A stretch of 64,000 nt of DNA, from assembly GCF_000331025.1 (NCBI RefSeq), contig NC_020055.1, positions 3,567,370 through 3,631,369 on the forward strand, read 5' to 3'. This document shows positions 8,249 through 17,265 of the stretch, piece after piece. The position numbers and the translations under genes are program-made. This stretch comes from Maridesulfovibrio hydrothermalis AM13 = DSM 14728 (GTDB lineage: Bacteria; Desulfobacterota; Desulfovibrionia; Desulfovibrionales; Desulfovibrionaceae). Under the pieces are notes generated by a model. It did not search any database and was not told the origin of the DNA. It was given only the letters and a program-made list of their open reading frames with translations. Every line of letters begins with the position of its first letter. Within the stretch, counting starts at the first letter, position 1.

Positions 8249-9157
8249 GTGGATATCCTCATCCAGAACCTGCTTAACGCGTTGCAATGGGGTAGCTTTT
8301 ACGCTCTTATTGCACTCGGTTACACACTTGTTTACGGAGTTCTGCTCCTGATCAACTTCGCCCATGGCGATATTTTTATGGTCGGGGCCTATATCGCCTT
8401 TTTTGTTGCGACATTTTTCCTTGGACTTTTTGACTTTGCACCGTGGATGGTGCTTGCTCTGACCGTCCCGCTGACTATGCTTCTTACAGCGGGGGTGGGT
8501 GTAACACTTGAACGGATTGCCTACCGCCCCTTGAGACGAAAAGGGGCTCACAGACTTTACGTTGTTATCACCGCCTTGATGTGCGGCCTGATCCTTGAAA
8601 ACGGAAACCTTGCCCTTCTCGGCGCAAGTCGTAAAAAATTCCCGGAACTGCTGGATAAGGTAGTATACACGTGGGGTAACGTATCAGTAACCAACCTGAA
8701 ATTAATCGTTATCCTTGCTGCTATTACCGTATTCCTGATCCTTCAGTTCATCGTTACCCGCACCAGAATCGGAATGGCAATGCGCGGAATTTCATATGAC
8801 AAATTCGCCATTCCTCTCATGGGTATTCCCATCGACAGTGTTATTGTGTTCACCTTTGTTTTAGGTTCCGGCATGGCGGGGCTGGCAGGCCTTCTTTTTG
8901 CCATGTCTTACCCCATCCTTGAACCTTACATGGGCGCACTTATCGGCTGGAAGGCATTCATTGCTGCGGTCGTCGGTGGTATCGGTGATATTCGCGGAGC
9001 GTTTCTGGGCGGCTTTCTGCTCGGCTTTATTGAAGTCGGAGTTGTTGCCATGTTCCCATCCACTTACAGAGACCTTTTCGCATTCTCAATCCTGCTGATG
9101 ATTCTTTGGATAAAACCAACTGGGATTTTCGGTGTTGCCAAGACAACCAAGATTTAA
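8249..9157 (+). CDS. livH: Branched-chain amino acid ABC transporter permease LivH
   Basis: 302 residues, nearly all hydrophobic, with about eight membrane segments. It has LivH family features: ALIALGYTLVYGVLLLINFA near the N-terminus and the cytoplasmic loop GWKAFIAAVVGGIGDIRGA that contacts the ATPases. It forms the inner-membrane channel with LivM. The start is GTG at 8249, chosen because GAGGAAAG sits 8 bases upstream and the next Met falls inside the family's conserved region. It lies 196 bases after livK and 18 bases before livM. Confidence 0.93.
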   Translation: MDILIQNLLNALQWGSFYALIALGYTLVYGVLLLINFAHGDIFMVGAYIAFFVATFFLGLFDFAPWMVLALTVPLTMLLTAGVGVTLERIAYRPLRRKGAHRLYVVITALMCGLILENGNLALLGASRKKFPELLDKVVYTWGNVSVTNLKLIVILAAITVFLILQFIVTRTRIGMAMRGISYDKFAIPLMGIPIDSVIVFTFVLGSGMAGLAGLLFAMSYPILEPYMGALIGWKAFIAAVVGGIGDIRGAFLGGFLLGFIEVGVVAMFPSTYRDLFAFSILLMILWIKPTGIFGVAKTTKI

Positions 9158-9175
9158 GGTATCGGAATCGACATA

Positions 9176-10252
9176 ATGCAAAAGTACAGTTTCAATATAG
9201 GATTATGGGCCTTGGCTGCCGTTGTTGTAGCCTTGTCCCAGTTCGGTGCTCTGGATCTATATATCCAGTCGGTGATCATGTTCATCGGCATCAATATCAT
9301 ATTGTCCTCCAGCCTGAACGTAGTTAACGGCTACATGGGTGAATTCTCCTGCGGACATGCAGGGTTCATGTGTGTCGGAGCATACGTATCATCTGTCCTG
9401 AGCGTTCTATTTTTTGCTCAGGATAAAATATTCGGTGCTCCGCTTCTGCCTCCGGAACTGGCTCCGCTGGGATTTCCCATCATTGTCCTTTTCTCCGGAC
9501 TTGTTGCAGCTGTTACCGGACTGATAGTTGCTATCCCCTCCTTTAAAACAAGGGGTGACTATCTGGCTATCATCACCATCGCTGCCAACTACATGGTTAT
9601 CTCTGCCATTGAGAACATGGCTTCAGTCGGCGGCCCTCGCGGATTCATGGGCATGAAACGGGTGGTTAACGCCATGACCGATGTTGTTGATATCCCCTGG
9701 ATGATGATCTGGGTAATCCTCGGCACTTTCATGAGTGTCTGGATGATCCGCCGCTTTGTATCCTCCACCTACGGCAAAGGCATCATGTCTATTTGTCAGG
9801 ATGAGGTAGCAGCTGAGATCATGAGCGTTAACACTAACAAGATGAAGATGGCGGCTTTCATGCTTTCCTCAGGTCTTGCCGGTATCGCCGGTGCTCTTTT
9901 TGCCCACGTTCTAGGCTACGTTAACCCGCAGTCATTCAATATCATGAAATCTACCGAGTGCCTTGTTATGGTTTATCTCGGCGGAATGGCTTCTCTTGGC
10001 GGTTCTGTTATCTCGGCGATATTCTTCACCGTGATGCTTGAACTGCTTAGATTCATCATTCCGGCAATTGATACTGCGCTGCACTTCGTGAACATCCTCC
10101 CGGACAGCTACCACCTGAGTCAGGTATGGAAGTGGGTACTGATCCCGCTGACCCTGATCCTGCTCATGCAGTTCAGACCGGAAGGAATTATGGGCAACAA
10201 AGAATTGTCCGACCTGTTCCCGCGGCTGAAAAAATTCTACAAATTCAAGTAG
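9176..10252 (+). CDS. livM: Branched-chain amino acid ABC transporter permease LivM
   Basis: 358 residues, polytopic membrane protein of the LivM family. Recognisable parts are SSSLNVVNGYMGEFSCGHAG, the GDYLAIITIAANY segment and YLGGMASLGGSV near the C-terminus, the LivM counterpart of the ATPase-contacting loop. It pairs with LivH. The short cytosolic tail ends in basic residues. It sits 18 bases after livH and 29 bases before livG, in one transcript. Confidence 0.93.
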   Translation: MQKYSFNIGLWALAAVVVALSQFGALDLYIQSVIMFIGINIILSSSLNVVNGYMGEFSCGHAGFMCVGAYVSSVLSVLFFAQDKIFGAPLLPPELAPLGFPIIVLFSGLVAAVTGLIVAIPSFKTRGDYLAIITIAANYMVISAIENMASVGGPRGFMGMKRVVNAMTDVVDIPWMMIWVILGTFMSVWMIRRFVSSTYGKGIMSICQDEVAAEIMSVNTNKMKMAAFMLSSGLAGIAGALFAHVLGYVNPQSFNIMKSTECLVMVYLGGMASLGGSVISAIFFTVMLELLRFIIPAIDTALHFVNILPDSYHLSQVWKWVLIPLTLILLMQFRPEGIMGNKELSDLFPRLKKFYKFK

Positions 10253-10281
10253 ATTAGTTAACCGCGAGAAAAGGAGAATAC

Positions 10282-11049
10282 ATGTCACTCTTAAGTATAG
10301 ATGGACTCACACAAAGGTTCGGAGGGCTGCAAGCCGTCTCCGATTTCAATATTGAGCTTGAAGAAGGTTCCTTAACAGGACTTATCGGCCCCAACGGAGC
10401 CGGTAAAACGACTATCTTCAACCTGATTTCAGGTTTTTATCAACCCACAGAAGGAATTATAAAACTGGACGGTACACCAACCAGAGGACTCAAACCGCAT
10501 CAGGTCACAGCCCTCGGAGTTGCCCGCACATTCCAGAATATCCGCCTCTGGCACGATATGACAGTTATGGACAACATCCGCATTGCCCAGCATTACCGTT
10601 TGGGTTACGATTTCTTTGACGCTATCATGCGGTCAAAGAACTACTATCGCAGGGAAAAAGAAATCGAACGCATCTCCACCGAGCTGCTGGAATTCATGGA
10701 CCTGCGCCAGTATGCGGAAGAATTGCCCACCAACCTTCCCTACGGACTGCAACGCAGGGTTGAAATTGCCCGCGCCATGTCCATTCAGCCCAAGCTGCTG
10801 CTGCTTGATGAACCGGCAGCAGGTCTGAACTCATCAGATGTTGAAGGGCTGATCAAACTTATCAGGTGGATTCACAACGAATTCGACATCACCATCCTGA
10901 TGATTGAACATCAGATGAAGGTTGTCATGAGCCTTTGTTCGTGGATTAAATGTATTGATTTCGGTGCCACCATTGCCGAAGGAACACCAGAAGATATTCA
11001 GTCCAGCGAGACTGTTATCAAAGCCTATCTGGGAGATGATTCGATTTGA
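10282..11049 (+). CDS. livG: Branched-chain amino acid ABC transporter ATPase LivG
   Basis: 255-residue ABC ATPase. Walker A is GPNGAGKT at 36-43, the Q-loop region is RTFQNIRL, the signature has the LivG-specific form LPYGLQRRVEIARAM, Walker B is KLLLLDEPAAGLN, and the switch His lies in MIEHQMK. It hydrolyses ATP with LivF to drive uptake. The ribosome site AAGGAG precedes the ATG. Its TGA stop overlaps the livF start. Confidence 0.95.
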   Translation: MSLLSIDGLTQRFGGLQAVSDFNIELEEGSLTGLIGPNGAGKTTIFNLISGFYQPTEGIIKLDGTPTRGLKPHQVTALGVARTFQNIRLWHDMTVMDNIRIAQHYRLGYDFFDAIMRSKNYYRREKEIERISTELLEFMDLRQYAEELPTNLPYGLQRRVEIARAMSIQPKLLLLDEPAAGLNSSDVEGLIKLIRWIHNEFDITILMIEHQMKVVMSLCSWIKCIDFGATIAEGTPEDIQSSETVIKAYLGDDSI

Positions 11050-11780
11050 ACACCTTACTTGAAGTCAAAGATCTCCGTGTTAAATATGGTAATATCGAGG
11101 CGCTGCACGGTGTCTCGTTCAATGTTAACGAAGGTGAAATTGTCACCCTCATCGGTGCAAACGGTGCAGGAAAGACCACTACGTTACTATCAATAAGCCG
11201 TCTTCCACCGCCGGAAGCACCGAAAGTCATCGAAGGTGATATTACGTGGAAAGGTAATTCCATCCTCGATATGCCTCCTCACAAGGTCATTTCCGACCTT
11301 CATCTGGCACTTGTGCCTGAGGGGCGACATATTTTCGGTAACCTGACAGTGGAAGAAAACCTCAAAATAGCAACTTATGCCCGCAAGGATTCCATCAAGG
11401 ATATCCACGGCGACTATGACAGGGTCTTCACCCTGTTTCCGCGTCTGGCCGAGCGTAAAAAACAGCGTAGTGAATCACTGTCCGGCGGGGAGCAGCAGAT
11501 GCTCGCAGTTGGACGCGCGATTATGTCCAAGTGTAATTTCATCATGCTGGATGAACCCTCAATGGGACTTGCGCCCCTGCTTATGTACGATATGTTCCGT
11601 ACTCTCAAGCAGCTAAACAAGGAAGGCTTGTCAATTCTGCTTATAGAACAGAACGCCCATCTTGCGCTTAAATTCGCCCACCGCGGCTACGTGCTTGATA
11701 CCGGCGAGATTGTCGCTTCAGGTTCATCAGCAGATCTGATGGATAACCCCGAGGTTAAGAAAGCTTATCTTGGCGGGTAG
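11046..11780 (+). CDS. livF: Branched-chain amino acid ABC transporter ATPase LivF
   Basis: 244-residue ABC ATPase. Walker A is GANGAGKT, signature LSGGEQQMLAVGRA, Walker B NFIMLDEPSMGLAP, and switch His in LIEQNAHLAL follows the LivF pattern. The start is a TTG overlapping the livG stop (TTGA), with GGGAGA about 10 bases upstream, which suggests translational coupling and 1:1 synthesis with LivG. It is the last gene of the operon, followed by a strong terminator. Confidence 0.95.
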   Translation: MNTLLEVKDLRVKYGNIEALHGVSFNVNEGEIVTLIGANGAGKTTTLLSISRLPPPEAPKVIEGDITWKGNSILDMPPHKVISDLHLALVPEGRHIFGNLTVEENLKIATYARKDSIKDIHGDYDRVFTLFPRLAERKKQRSESLSGGEQQMLAVGRAIMSKCNFIMLDEPSMGLAPLLMYDMFRTLKQLNKEGLSILLIEQNAHLALKFAHRGYVLDTGEIVASGSSADLMDNPEVKKAYLGG

Positions 11781-12088
11781 TATAACTACTTACAGGCGGC
11801 CCTCCGCCTCCCGCAGAGGACTGCTCCTTTGGAAAAGAGGCAGGCAGGACTCCCGATAACTTCAAGCAGAGTTAAGAATTTGTTTCAGCTTTGCTGGATA
11901 TGTTTATAAAAAAAGCAGGTAATTTGATTATATTTGTCAAATTACCTGCTTTTTATTTTTATATCAGAATTTCCAGCACTCAAGCCAATAGAGCAATTCC
12001 TAAACTTCACTTTAGACGCGCAGAATGCTCAGTTTTGATGCTATCAATTCTGCAAAAGTAATCCATTTTGCTAAAGTCCGGACGGCTG
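11781..12088. other. Convergent spacer between livF and the TRIC-type gene
   Basis: 308 bases holding the strong terminator at 11910-11954. The rest shows no gene or repeat that I can support. Confidence 0.5.
11910..11954. terminator. Strong bidirectional terminator after livF
   Basis: A perfect 18-bp stem, AAAAAGCAGGTAATTTGA with its complement, around a 9-base loop, flanked by A and T runs. It can close the liv operon and the convergent gene at 12089. Confidence 0.9.
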
Positions 12089-12742
12089 CTATTTGCGTCC
12101 TCCGATATGGATAAATTCTCCGGGAGGTCCAAGCCGGATATCATAGATAATGGCTGCACCACGCAGCAGGAGCGTCCCTAAAAAACCTGCCGCCATAGCA
12201 ATCTCAGGCATGATACTCATATTCATCAGTCCGATATTGATGAAGGCTCCAACCAGCGCAGCCACAGCATACAGCTCTCCGCAGAGAATCATAGGCCTCG
12301 TATCGGTAAGAACGTCACGAATAACACCGCCACCGGTTGCGGTCATAACGCCCATAAACACAGCAATAGGCCAAGGCACAAGCGACTGCATGGCAATGGT
12401 GCTTCCGGTAATTGCAAATGCACTAAGTCCCAGCGCGTCAAACCATGCTGTGGCCTTATATCGGTCTGATATTTTAAATATCCAGAGATATGTTAAAAGT
12501 GCCGCTCCCATACAAAGATATAGCTCTAAAGGAGCTCTGGTCCACCAGACGGGCCTGTCAAGAAGAATATCACGCAGAGTCCCACCGCCCAGTCCGGTGA
12601 TGGTCCCAATCAATATGTAGCCGACTATGTCCATTTTACGTTTGCCTGCTGCAAGCGCGCCACTGACTGCAAATACTATATCTCCAAAATACATGAATCC
12701 GTGAATCACAGATTGAACCATTTCACCGTTGAAAATGGACAT
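12089..12742 (-). CDS. TRIC/YicG-type small-molecule channel or transporter (UPF0126)
   Basis: 217 residues with about seven membrane segments in two homologous halves. Each half has the family motif of a Gly-rich bend and Arg-Asp pair: GLGGGTLRDILLDRPVWW in the first and ATGGGVIRDVLTDTRP in the second. Bacterial relatives include YicG/YadS of E. coli and trimeric TRIC-like cation channels; the transported species is uncertain. It stands alone, converging on the liv operon. Confidence 0.85.
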   Translation of the reverse strand: MSIFNGEMVQSVIHGFMYFGDIVFAVSGALAAGKRKMDIVGYILIGTITGLGGGTLRDILLDRPVWWTRAPLELYLCMGAALLTYLWIFKISDRYKATAWFDALGLSAFAITGSTIAMQSLVPWPIAVFMGVMTATGGGVIRDVLTDTRPMILCGELYAVAALVGAFINIGLMNMSIMPEIAMAAGFLGTLLLRGAAIIYDIRLGPPGEFIHIGGRK

Positions 12743-12992
12743 GAGCCTTCCCCGTAAAAAAATACTGTTAATTTTGCTCCAAATTTCTCACTGCACAAAA
12801 AAAAGCTCGTTTAAATACCCAAAAGAGAATTGTAAAGTTCAAAAATTAGTAAATACGAAAATATCATCCATTTTATTCATTATCAATCAATATTCATCTC
12901 ATCAGGAATAATGCCGCAGCTTGCGTGTCAAACACTGAACTGCTAAGTAACACTCTTTTTCGAAACAAAATCTATATATACCGAGCAACATT

Positions 12993-13862
12993 ATGACATC
13001 ATCTAGAGAATCTACAGCGTACCTTACTGTCTCCTGTAAAGACAGACCCGGAATTGTCGCGGCAGTTTCCGGCTTCCTGTTTTCTAAAGACGCAAATATT
13101 ATTCACTCTGACCAGCATTCAAGCGATCCGGTGGGTGGCCGTTTTTTCCTCAGAATGAAATTCCATCTGAGTGGAATCGAAAGTAATCTTGACAAATTCA
13201 AACAAGAATTTTCCGAAAAAGTTGCTGATAAATTTGACATGGACTGGTCTTTAAATCCGGCCTGGATCAGAAAAAAAACCGCAATTCTGGTTTCAAAATT
13301 CGACCACGCCCTTATGGATCTTCTCTGGAGAGCCAAGCGTGATGAGCTTTTTACCGAAATCACAATGGTTATCAGCAATCACCCCGACCTGCGCGAAGCA
13401 GTTGAATCTTTTGGAGTGACTTTTCACCATGTGCCAGTCGAGAAGGACAAGAAGGAAGAATCTGAGAAAAAAATTATCGAACTGCTGAAAGGTAATGCCG
13501 ATCTGGTTATCCTTGCCCGCTACATGCAGATACTCACTCCTAAGCTGATTGATGCCTACCCCGGTAAGATAATTAATATTCACCACTCATTTTTGCCTGC
13601 ATTCGTAGGCGCAGACCCCTACCGCAGAGCAGGCGAGCGTGGAGTGAAACTTATCGGAGCTACAGCTCATTACGTCACAGAAGAGCTTGATCAGGGGCCG
13701 ATCATTGAACAGGATGTTATCCGTGTTTCACACAGGCATGATATAGAAGAACTTAAAATTCTTGGACGCGACATCGAACGTCAGGTTCTCAGCCGCGCAG
13801 TAAAGTGGCATCTAAGCGAACGTGTTCTTATTGATGGAAACAAGACGGTTGTATTTATTTAA
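12993..13862 (+). CDS. purU: Formyltetrahydrofolate deformylase PurU
   Basis: 289 residues. PurU hydrolyses 10-formyl-THF to formate and THF, balancing the one-carbon pool and feeding formate to purine synthesis. Residues ~8-88 are an ACT domain (VSCKDRPGIVAAVSGFLF), and ~93-289 a formyltransferase domain. The catalytic triad of this fold is present: Asn195 and His197 (INIHHSF) and Asp233 (ELDQGPI). Length matches the family. The ribosome site is weak. It is monocistronic and ends at a terminator. Confidence 0.95.
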   Translation: MTSSRESTAYLTVSCKDRPGIVAAVSGFLFSKDANIIHSDQHSSDPVGGRFFLRMKFHLSGIESNLDKFKQEFSEKVADKFDMDWSLNPAWIRKKTAILVSKFDHALMDLLWRAKRDELFTEITMVISNHPDLREAVESFGVTFHHVPVEKDKKEESEKKIIELLKGNADLVILARYMQILTPKLIDAYPGKIINIHHSFLPAFVGADPYRRAGERGVKLIGATAHYVTEELDQGPIIEQDVIRVSHRHDIEELKILGRDIERQVLSRAVKWHLSERVLIDGNKTVVFI

Positions 13863-13895
13863 AAAGAATCAACGTGGTTTTTTGACATAAAAAAG

Positions 13896-13925
13896 ACTCT
13901 CCCTGCATTAATTTACGGGGAGAGT
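13896..13925. terminator. Terminator after purU
   Basis: ACTCTCCC and GGGAGAGT form an 8-bp stem extended by A-T pairs, followed by TTTTTATATTTTT on the plus strand and preceded by an A-run, so it may also serve the convergent gene at 13987. Confidence 0.8.
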
Positions 13926-13986
13926 TTTTATATTTTTAATCGCAAATTTATTCTTTAAACTTCAAATGCAATACTACAAATCAGCC

Positions 13987-15567
13987 TTATTTTGCCGGAT
14001 TTTTGAGTTTTTTGGCAATCTGTTCATCCGACTGCTCACCAATTCCGAAACGCATAAGCAGTTCATTAAGCTTTCCACGGACATCTTTTGTAGCCTTGGC
14101 AATAGCCTGCAAGCTTATAAAAACTAAAAACTCAACTTTAAAATCACCCTTCTCAAACAACTTAACAATAGCAGTGGCAAGCTCTTTTTCAAGTGCAAGC
14201 AGTTGCAGTTCTTTGACAAGTTCCTGCGCGGTATTATGTTTAAAAATAAGCCAGTTTTCATTAGTGGAATCTTTCATCCACAGCCGGGCCATTCTGATAC
14301 GGGTCATACCGATCTTGTTAAGATCCTTAACCTTTTCAAGCGGAACTCTTCTGCGTTTTACTACCCGCAGAAGCAACTTGCTTTCTTCGCCACGCATTTT
14401 AGATTTAAGTAAATTGGAAAATTTAGATTCAGTCAGATAAAAAAAGAGCTTATCCAGAGACTCCACGTCAAACCTGCGCAGATAAAGGGACAGAATTTTT
14501 TCATCACGGGTATTGTAATTTTTAAGCCCCAGCAGAAAGTCCCTGACCACTATATCCAGTGTCAAGCTGGCCCCTATAGCACATGCTCCTATCTGGTCCT
14601 GTGCAAATTGAAGCTGCCTTGCTATCTCCTCTTCTTTTTCATCACTATTTGCGTCATAGGCTGTAGCACGCATTTCATCCATAGCTTTGTCATAATCTTC
14701 GCGAAATTTAGTTGTTGCGGGATCAAGGCAGACTATGCGGGCAATGCGCTCAATATTTTCATTAGTCATCCCCTCGCTGCGGATAAATACAGATCCTTCC
14801 TGCAGAGTCTTATAGGTCATCTTTAAAGTTTCAATTGACTCTTCATCAACTCCGACATTCTCAAATGAAGACTGAATTCTTGTCTTATCTATAGCAGGGG
14901 CTTCAACGGCAAATCTTCCAGTCACGGCATCGAAAGGAAATCTCAGAATAAGGTAGCTTTTATCTCTGGTAAGGCTGTAACTTTCATCAGCAACAATATC
15001 TTGCAAAGAGGAACTGACTTCACTGATAATGAACTTCTCAATCAGAGACTGCCAAAATTCACGGTCCAGTTCAAACTCTTCAAGTAGAGCATTATATTTT
15101 TTTAGCGCGGATTCACCAAAATGGCGCAGCGTAACTTCTTCAAAGTTATCTGAAATGAGACAGGAAGCGTAGACAACACCCTGAACAGTTTTGATCAGTA
15201 GCGTCTCTGCATTGATTATTCTGGACCTGATACTGTCAAGTGTATCTTTGTCTTTACCATCTTTCAGCTTGCCGAAACGACCAAGCATGAGGATAAATTC
15301 GCTAAGTATCTTTTTGATAAACTCATGAGCCGGCAGATCAGTTGCCCGATGACAAAGCAGCCCGATAATGCTGCTCTGCTGCTTTTCAAGAAGGGGAAAT
15401 TCGTTAATACGGTTATTATTATACTTGATAAACTCAAGAAAAACTTCACGCTCAAGAACTTCTCGCAACATATTGCGTTCTTTAAGCCCGCCGAGAATAC
15501 TCAGGTAAAAATCTATGCGTATTTTTTTCTCAGGAACCTGTGAACTTCCCTGCATCGCGTCGCTCAT
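13987..15567 (-). CDS. Large helical cytosolic protein of unknown function
   Basis: 526 residues that I cannot place in a known family. There is no signal peptide or membrane segment. Composition is rich in Leu, Lys and Glu, and most of the length reads as alpha-helix; a strongly basic patch (LLLRVVKRRRVPLEKVKD) lies near residue 410. A shorter beta-like stretch, SYLILRFPFDAVTGRFAV, sits near residue 210. The start has GGAGAG 4 bases before the ATG. It is monocistronic with its own upstream spacer. The length and intact frame argue for a genuine gene, probably lineage-restricted. Confidence 0.7.
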   Translation of the reverse strand: MSDAMQGSSQVPEKKIRIDFYLSILGGLKERNMLREVLEREVFLEFIKYNNNRINEFPLLEKQQSSIIGLLCHRATDLPAHEFIKKILSEFILMLGRFGKLKDGKDKDTLDSIRSRIINAETLLIKTVQGVVYASCLISDNFEEVTLRHFGESALKKYNALLEEFELDREFWQSLIEKFIISEVSSSLQDIVADESYSLTRDKSYLILRFPFDAVTGRFAVEAPAIDKTRIQSSFENVGVDEESIETLKMTYKTLQEGSVFIRSEGMTNENIERIARIVCLDPATTKFREDYDKAMDEMRATAYDANSDEKEEEIARQLQFAQDQIGACAIGASLTLDIVVRDFLLGLKNYNTRDEKILSLYLRRFDVESLDKLFFYLTESKFSNLLKSKMRGEESKLLLRVVKRRRVPLEKVKDLNKIGMTRIRMARLWMKDSTNENWLIFKHNTAQELVKELQLLALEKELATAIVKLFEKGDFKVEFLVFISLQAIAKATKDVRGKLNELLMRFGIGEQSDEQIAKKLKNPAK

Positions 15568-15931
15568 GAACTCTCCATCCGTAATTTCGAATTATTTGCA
15601 TGAAAATGTCTCAATTTAACCATATTAGTCAAGAAGTTTACTGTTTCAGGCCAACTCCACCGGTACTTTGCATTCTTTTAGGAAAAAAAATTTAAATGAA
15701 ATATCAACAATTCCCCAAAAAAGAACTCTCTAACTATTTATAATTGTATATAAAACAATAAACTATAAAAAAGTTAAATAGAATCCGGCACGATATTTTT
15801 ACCTTGGATCAAAAAAAATATGGTATTCTTTTTGCTAAAGTACAAATATAACAACATTTTATTGACTCCGGATTAAAAACAGGATTCTAAACATCCAGCA
15901 AACATTAATTAAAAATACGGGCTACATAAAA
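15568..15931. other. Divergent AT-rich spacer
   Basis: 364 bases between two divergent genes. TTGACT at 15862-15867 with TTCTAA 17 bases on is a weak candidate promoter for the zinc-ribbon gene. Nothing else is supported. Confidence 0.45.
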
Positions 15932-16234
15932 ATGATTACCTGCAACAAATGCGGAAAGAAAAATAATAATGCAGCAAAATACTGCTCCGGTTGCGGCCAT
16001 AAACTTCAGTCAGGACGGCATAGAGCCGATGACAGGTCAGGCCCCGGCGGCAGTGCGGATATGTTTAAAATAACTCTTGAAAAGCCTGATATATATTCCA
16101 AACATGGTGAAGCTTGGGTTTACGCGCTTTTCCTGCTCGGTGCTGTTATTTTTTTCACCTACCACCGACTATACTGGCCTCTCTATGCAATTACTCCGGT
16201 GATTGCTCTTCTGGCTTGGTTTCGGAAGATTTAG
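15932..16234 (+). CDS. Zinc-ribbon membrane protein
   Basis: 100 residues. The N-terminus is a zinc ribbon (ITCNKCGKKN ... YCSGCGHKL; two CxxC pairs 12 residues apart). A short hydrophilic linker leads to two hydrophobic segments that together form a membrane hairpin near residues 55-97. Proteins of this layout are common small membrane proteins with unknown roles. The last 44 bases overlap the convergent gene at 16191. Confidence 0.7.
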   Translation: MITCNKCGKKNNNAAKYCSGCGHKLQSGRHRADDRSGPGGSADMFKITLEKPDIYSKHGEAWVYALFLLGAVIFFTYHRLYWPLYAITPVIALLAWFRKI

Positions 16235-16724
16235 AAGTTCTATTCTGCTGCTCACTAATAGCCCGAACCTGATCCTCTTTCAAGAGATCCGGAATAGAAC
16301 GCTGCCAGAACTCGGCCTCTCTATCTGCCTTTTTTTCCTTTCTAGACTTCGGAAAACAGCAGCGAATCACACTACGCTCAGTGCACGATGCCGGGAAATA
16401 CTGAATTATACCACACTCATTTTCATCAATATAATACTTAACACTGCGCCTGAAGAGCTTCTTTTTGGAAAGAACAAGAATCTCGCCCGGATCAACTTTG
16501 CAGTAGAAATCAGTATACTTGGCTCCATAAAAGCCATTAAAAATAAAAATATTATCACGCTGCTTCCCTACATAACTAAAGTCGTAAGGTTTCTTACACT
16601 GGGCACGGGCAAGTGCACTTCTTGCCAGACACATAGCCCGCTCCTCCTCCATACTCCTAGCCTCGGCAAGAGTGGATATACTGCAAAACATAATCGTTAA
16701 GACAACAGCTAAAATTTTTTGCAT
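16191..16724 (-). CDS. Secreted cysteine-containing protein of unknown function
   Basis: 177 residues from the ATG at 16724, chosen because CGGGG lies just upstream and a clean signal peptide then begins (MQKILAVVLTIMFCSISTLA, cleavage after AEA). An in-frame upstream ATG at 16742 lacks a ribosome site. The mature protein has several Cys (CLARSALARAQC, YCKV, ECGI, SCTE, RCCF), suggesting disulfides, and a charged C-terminal tail. It resembles small conjugation-type periplasmic proteins (TraN/TrbN-like cysteine patterns) only vaguely; no function is assigned. Its 3' end overlaps the zinc-ribbon gene by 44 bases. Confidence 0.6.
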   Translation of the reverse strand: MQKILAVVLTIMFCSISTLAEARSMEEERAMCLARSALARAQCKKPYDFSYVGKQRDNIFIFNGFYGAKYTDFYCKVDPGEILVLSKKKLFRRSVKYYIDENECGIIQYFPASCTERSVIRCCFPKSRKEKKADREAEFWQRSIPDLLKEDQVRAISEQQNRTSKSSETKPEEQSPE

Positions 16725-17265
16725 ACAACCCCGCAGAATCAAAATTAACTTTATAAGTAGGACATGGGATCAATATAATTCAATACGATACTCCAGCCAA
16801 GCCCGTCAGGCAAGTGGTAGAATTACGACTTCATTTCTGAAAATACATTGGAAAAAATCCCTTTAATGCTCCCGGCAGATATGTTAAAGAAAATGATCCT
16901 TTTCGACAAAACAGCGTACGTCATTCCTTTTATAATTCTCTTGTCAAAAACTCACTCCAAATTTCAAAAGCAAATTTTTTTTCTAAACTTTATTTAGAAA
17001 AAATCCAGTTTTTCCGACATCTTTATAAGTTATGAACCTGTGGAAAACTTTTTGATATTATTGCTAATCACCTCTCACAACTATTATCTGTTAATTACGG
17101 CAATGCAACAACATATTTTCATTTACCCCCCTGTACAAAACTTTAAGGCTGAGTTAGTGTTCTTTTCGAAGCCAGCTAAGACCTTATCTTGCCTTGGCTG
17201 ACCTGTTTTTTAAGGGCATCAGCCCTCTTAACTGACCAAAACGAATATCTTCAAGTATAATAATT
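16725..17265. other. Upstream region of nrdG
   Basis: 541 bases without a gene between divergent genes. It holds the AT-rich inverted repeat at 16977-17003 and a further imperfect hairpin near 17212-17232 (TTAAGGGC with GCCCTCTTAA). I did not find a clear NrdR box or FNR palindrome. Confidence 0.5.
16977..17003. repeat. Perfect AT-rich inverted repeat upstream of nrdG
   Basis: TTTTTTCTAAA, a 5-base spacer, then TTTAGAAAAAA: 11 perfect pairs. It lies about 260 bases before nrdG and is not downstream of any gene, so a terminator role is unlikely; an operator is possible. Confidence 0.5.

Noticed and set aside
17030-17060. CCTGTGGAAAAC resembles a DnaA box near 17037
   Set aside because: A single imperfect copy without a cluster or AT-rich unwinding element does not support a replication origin.
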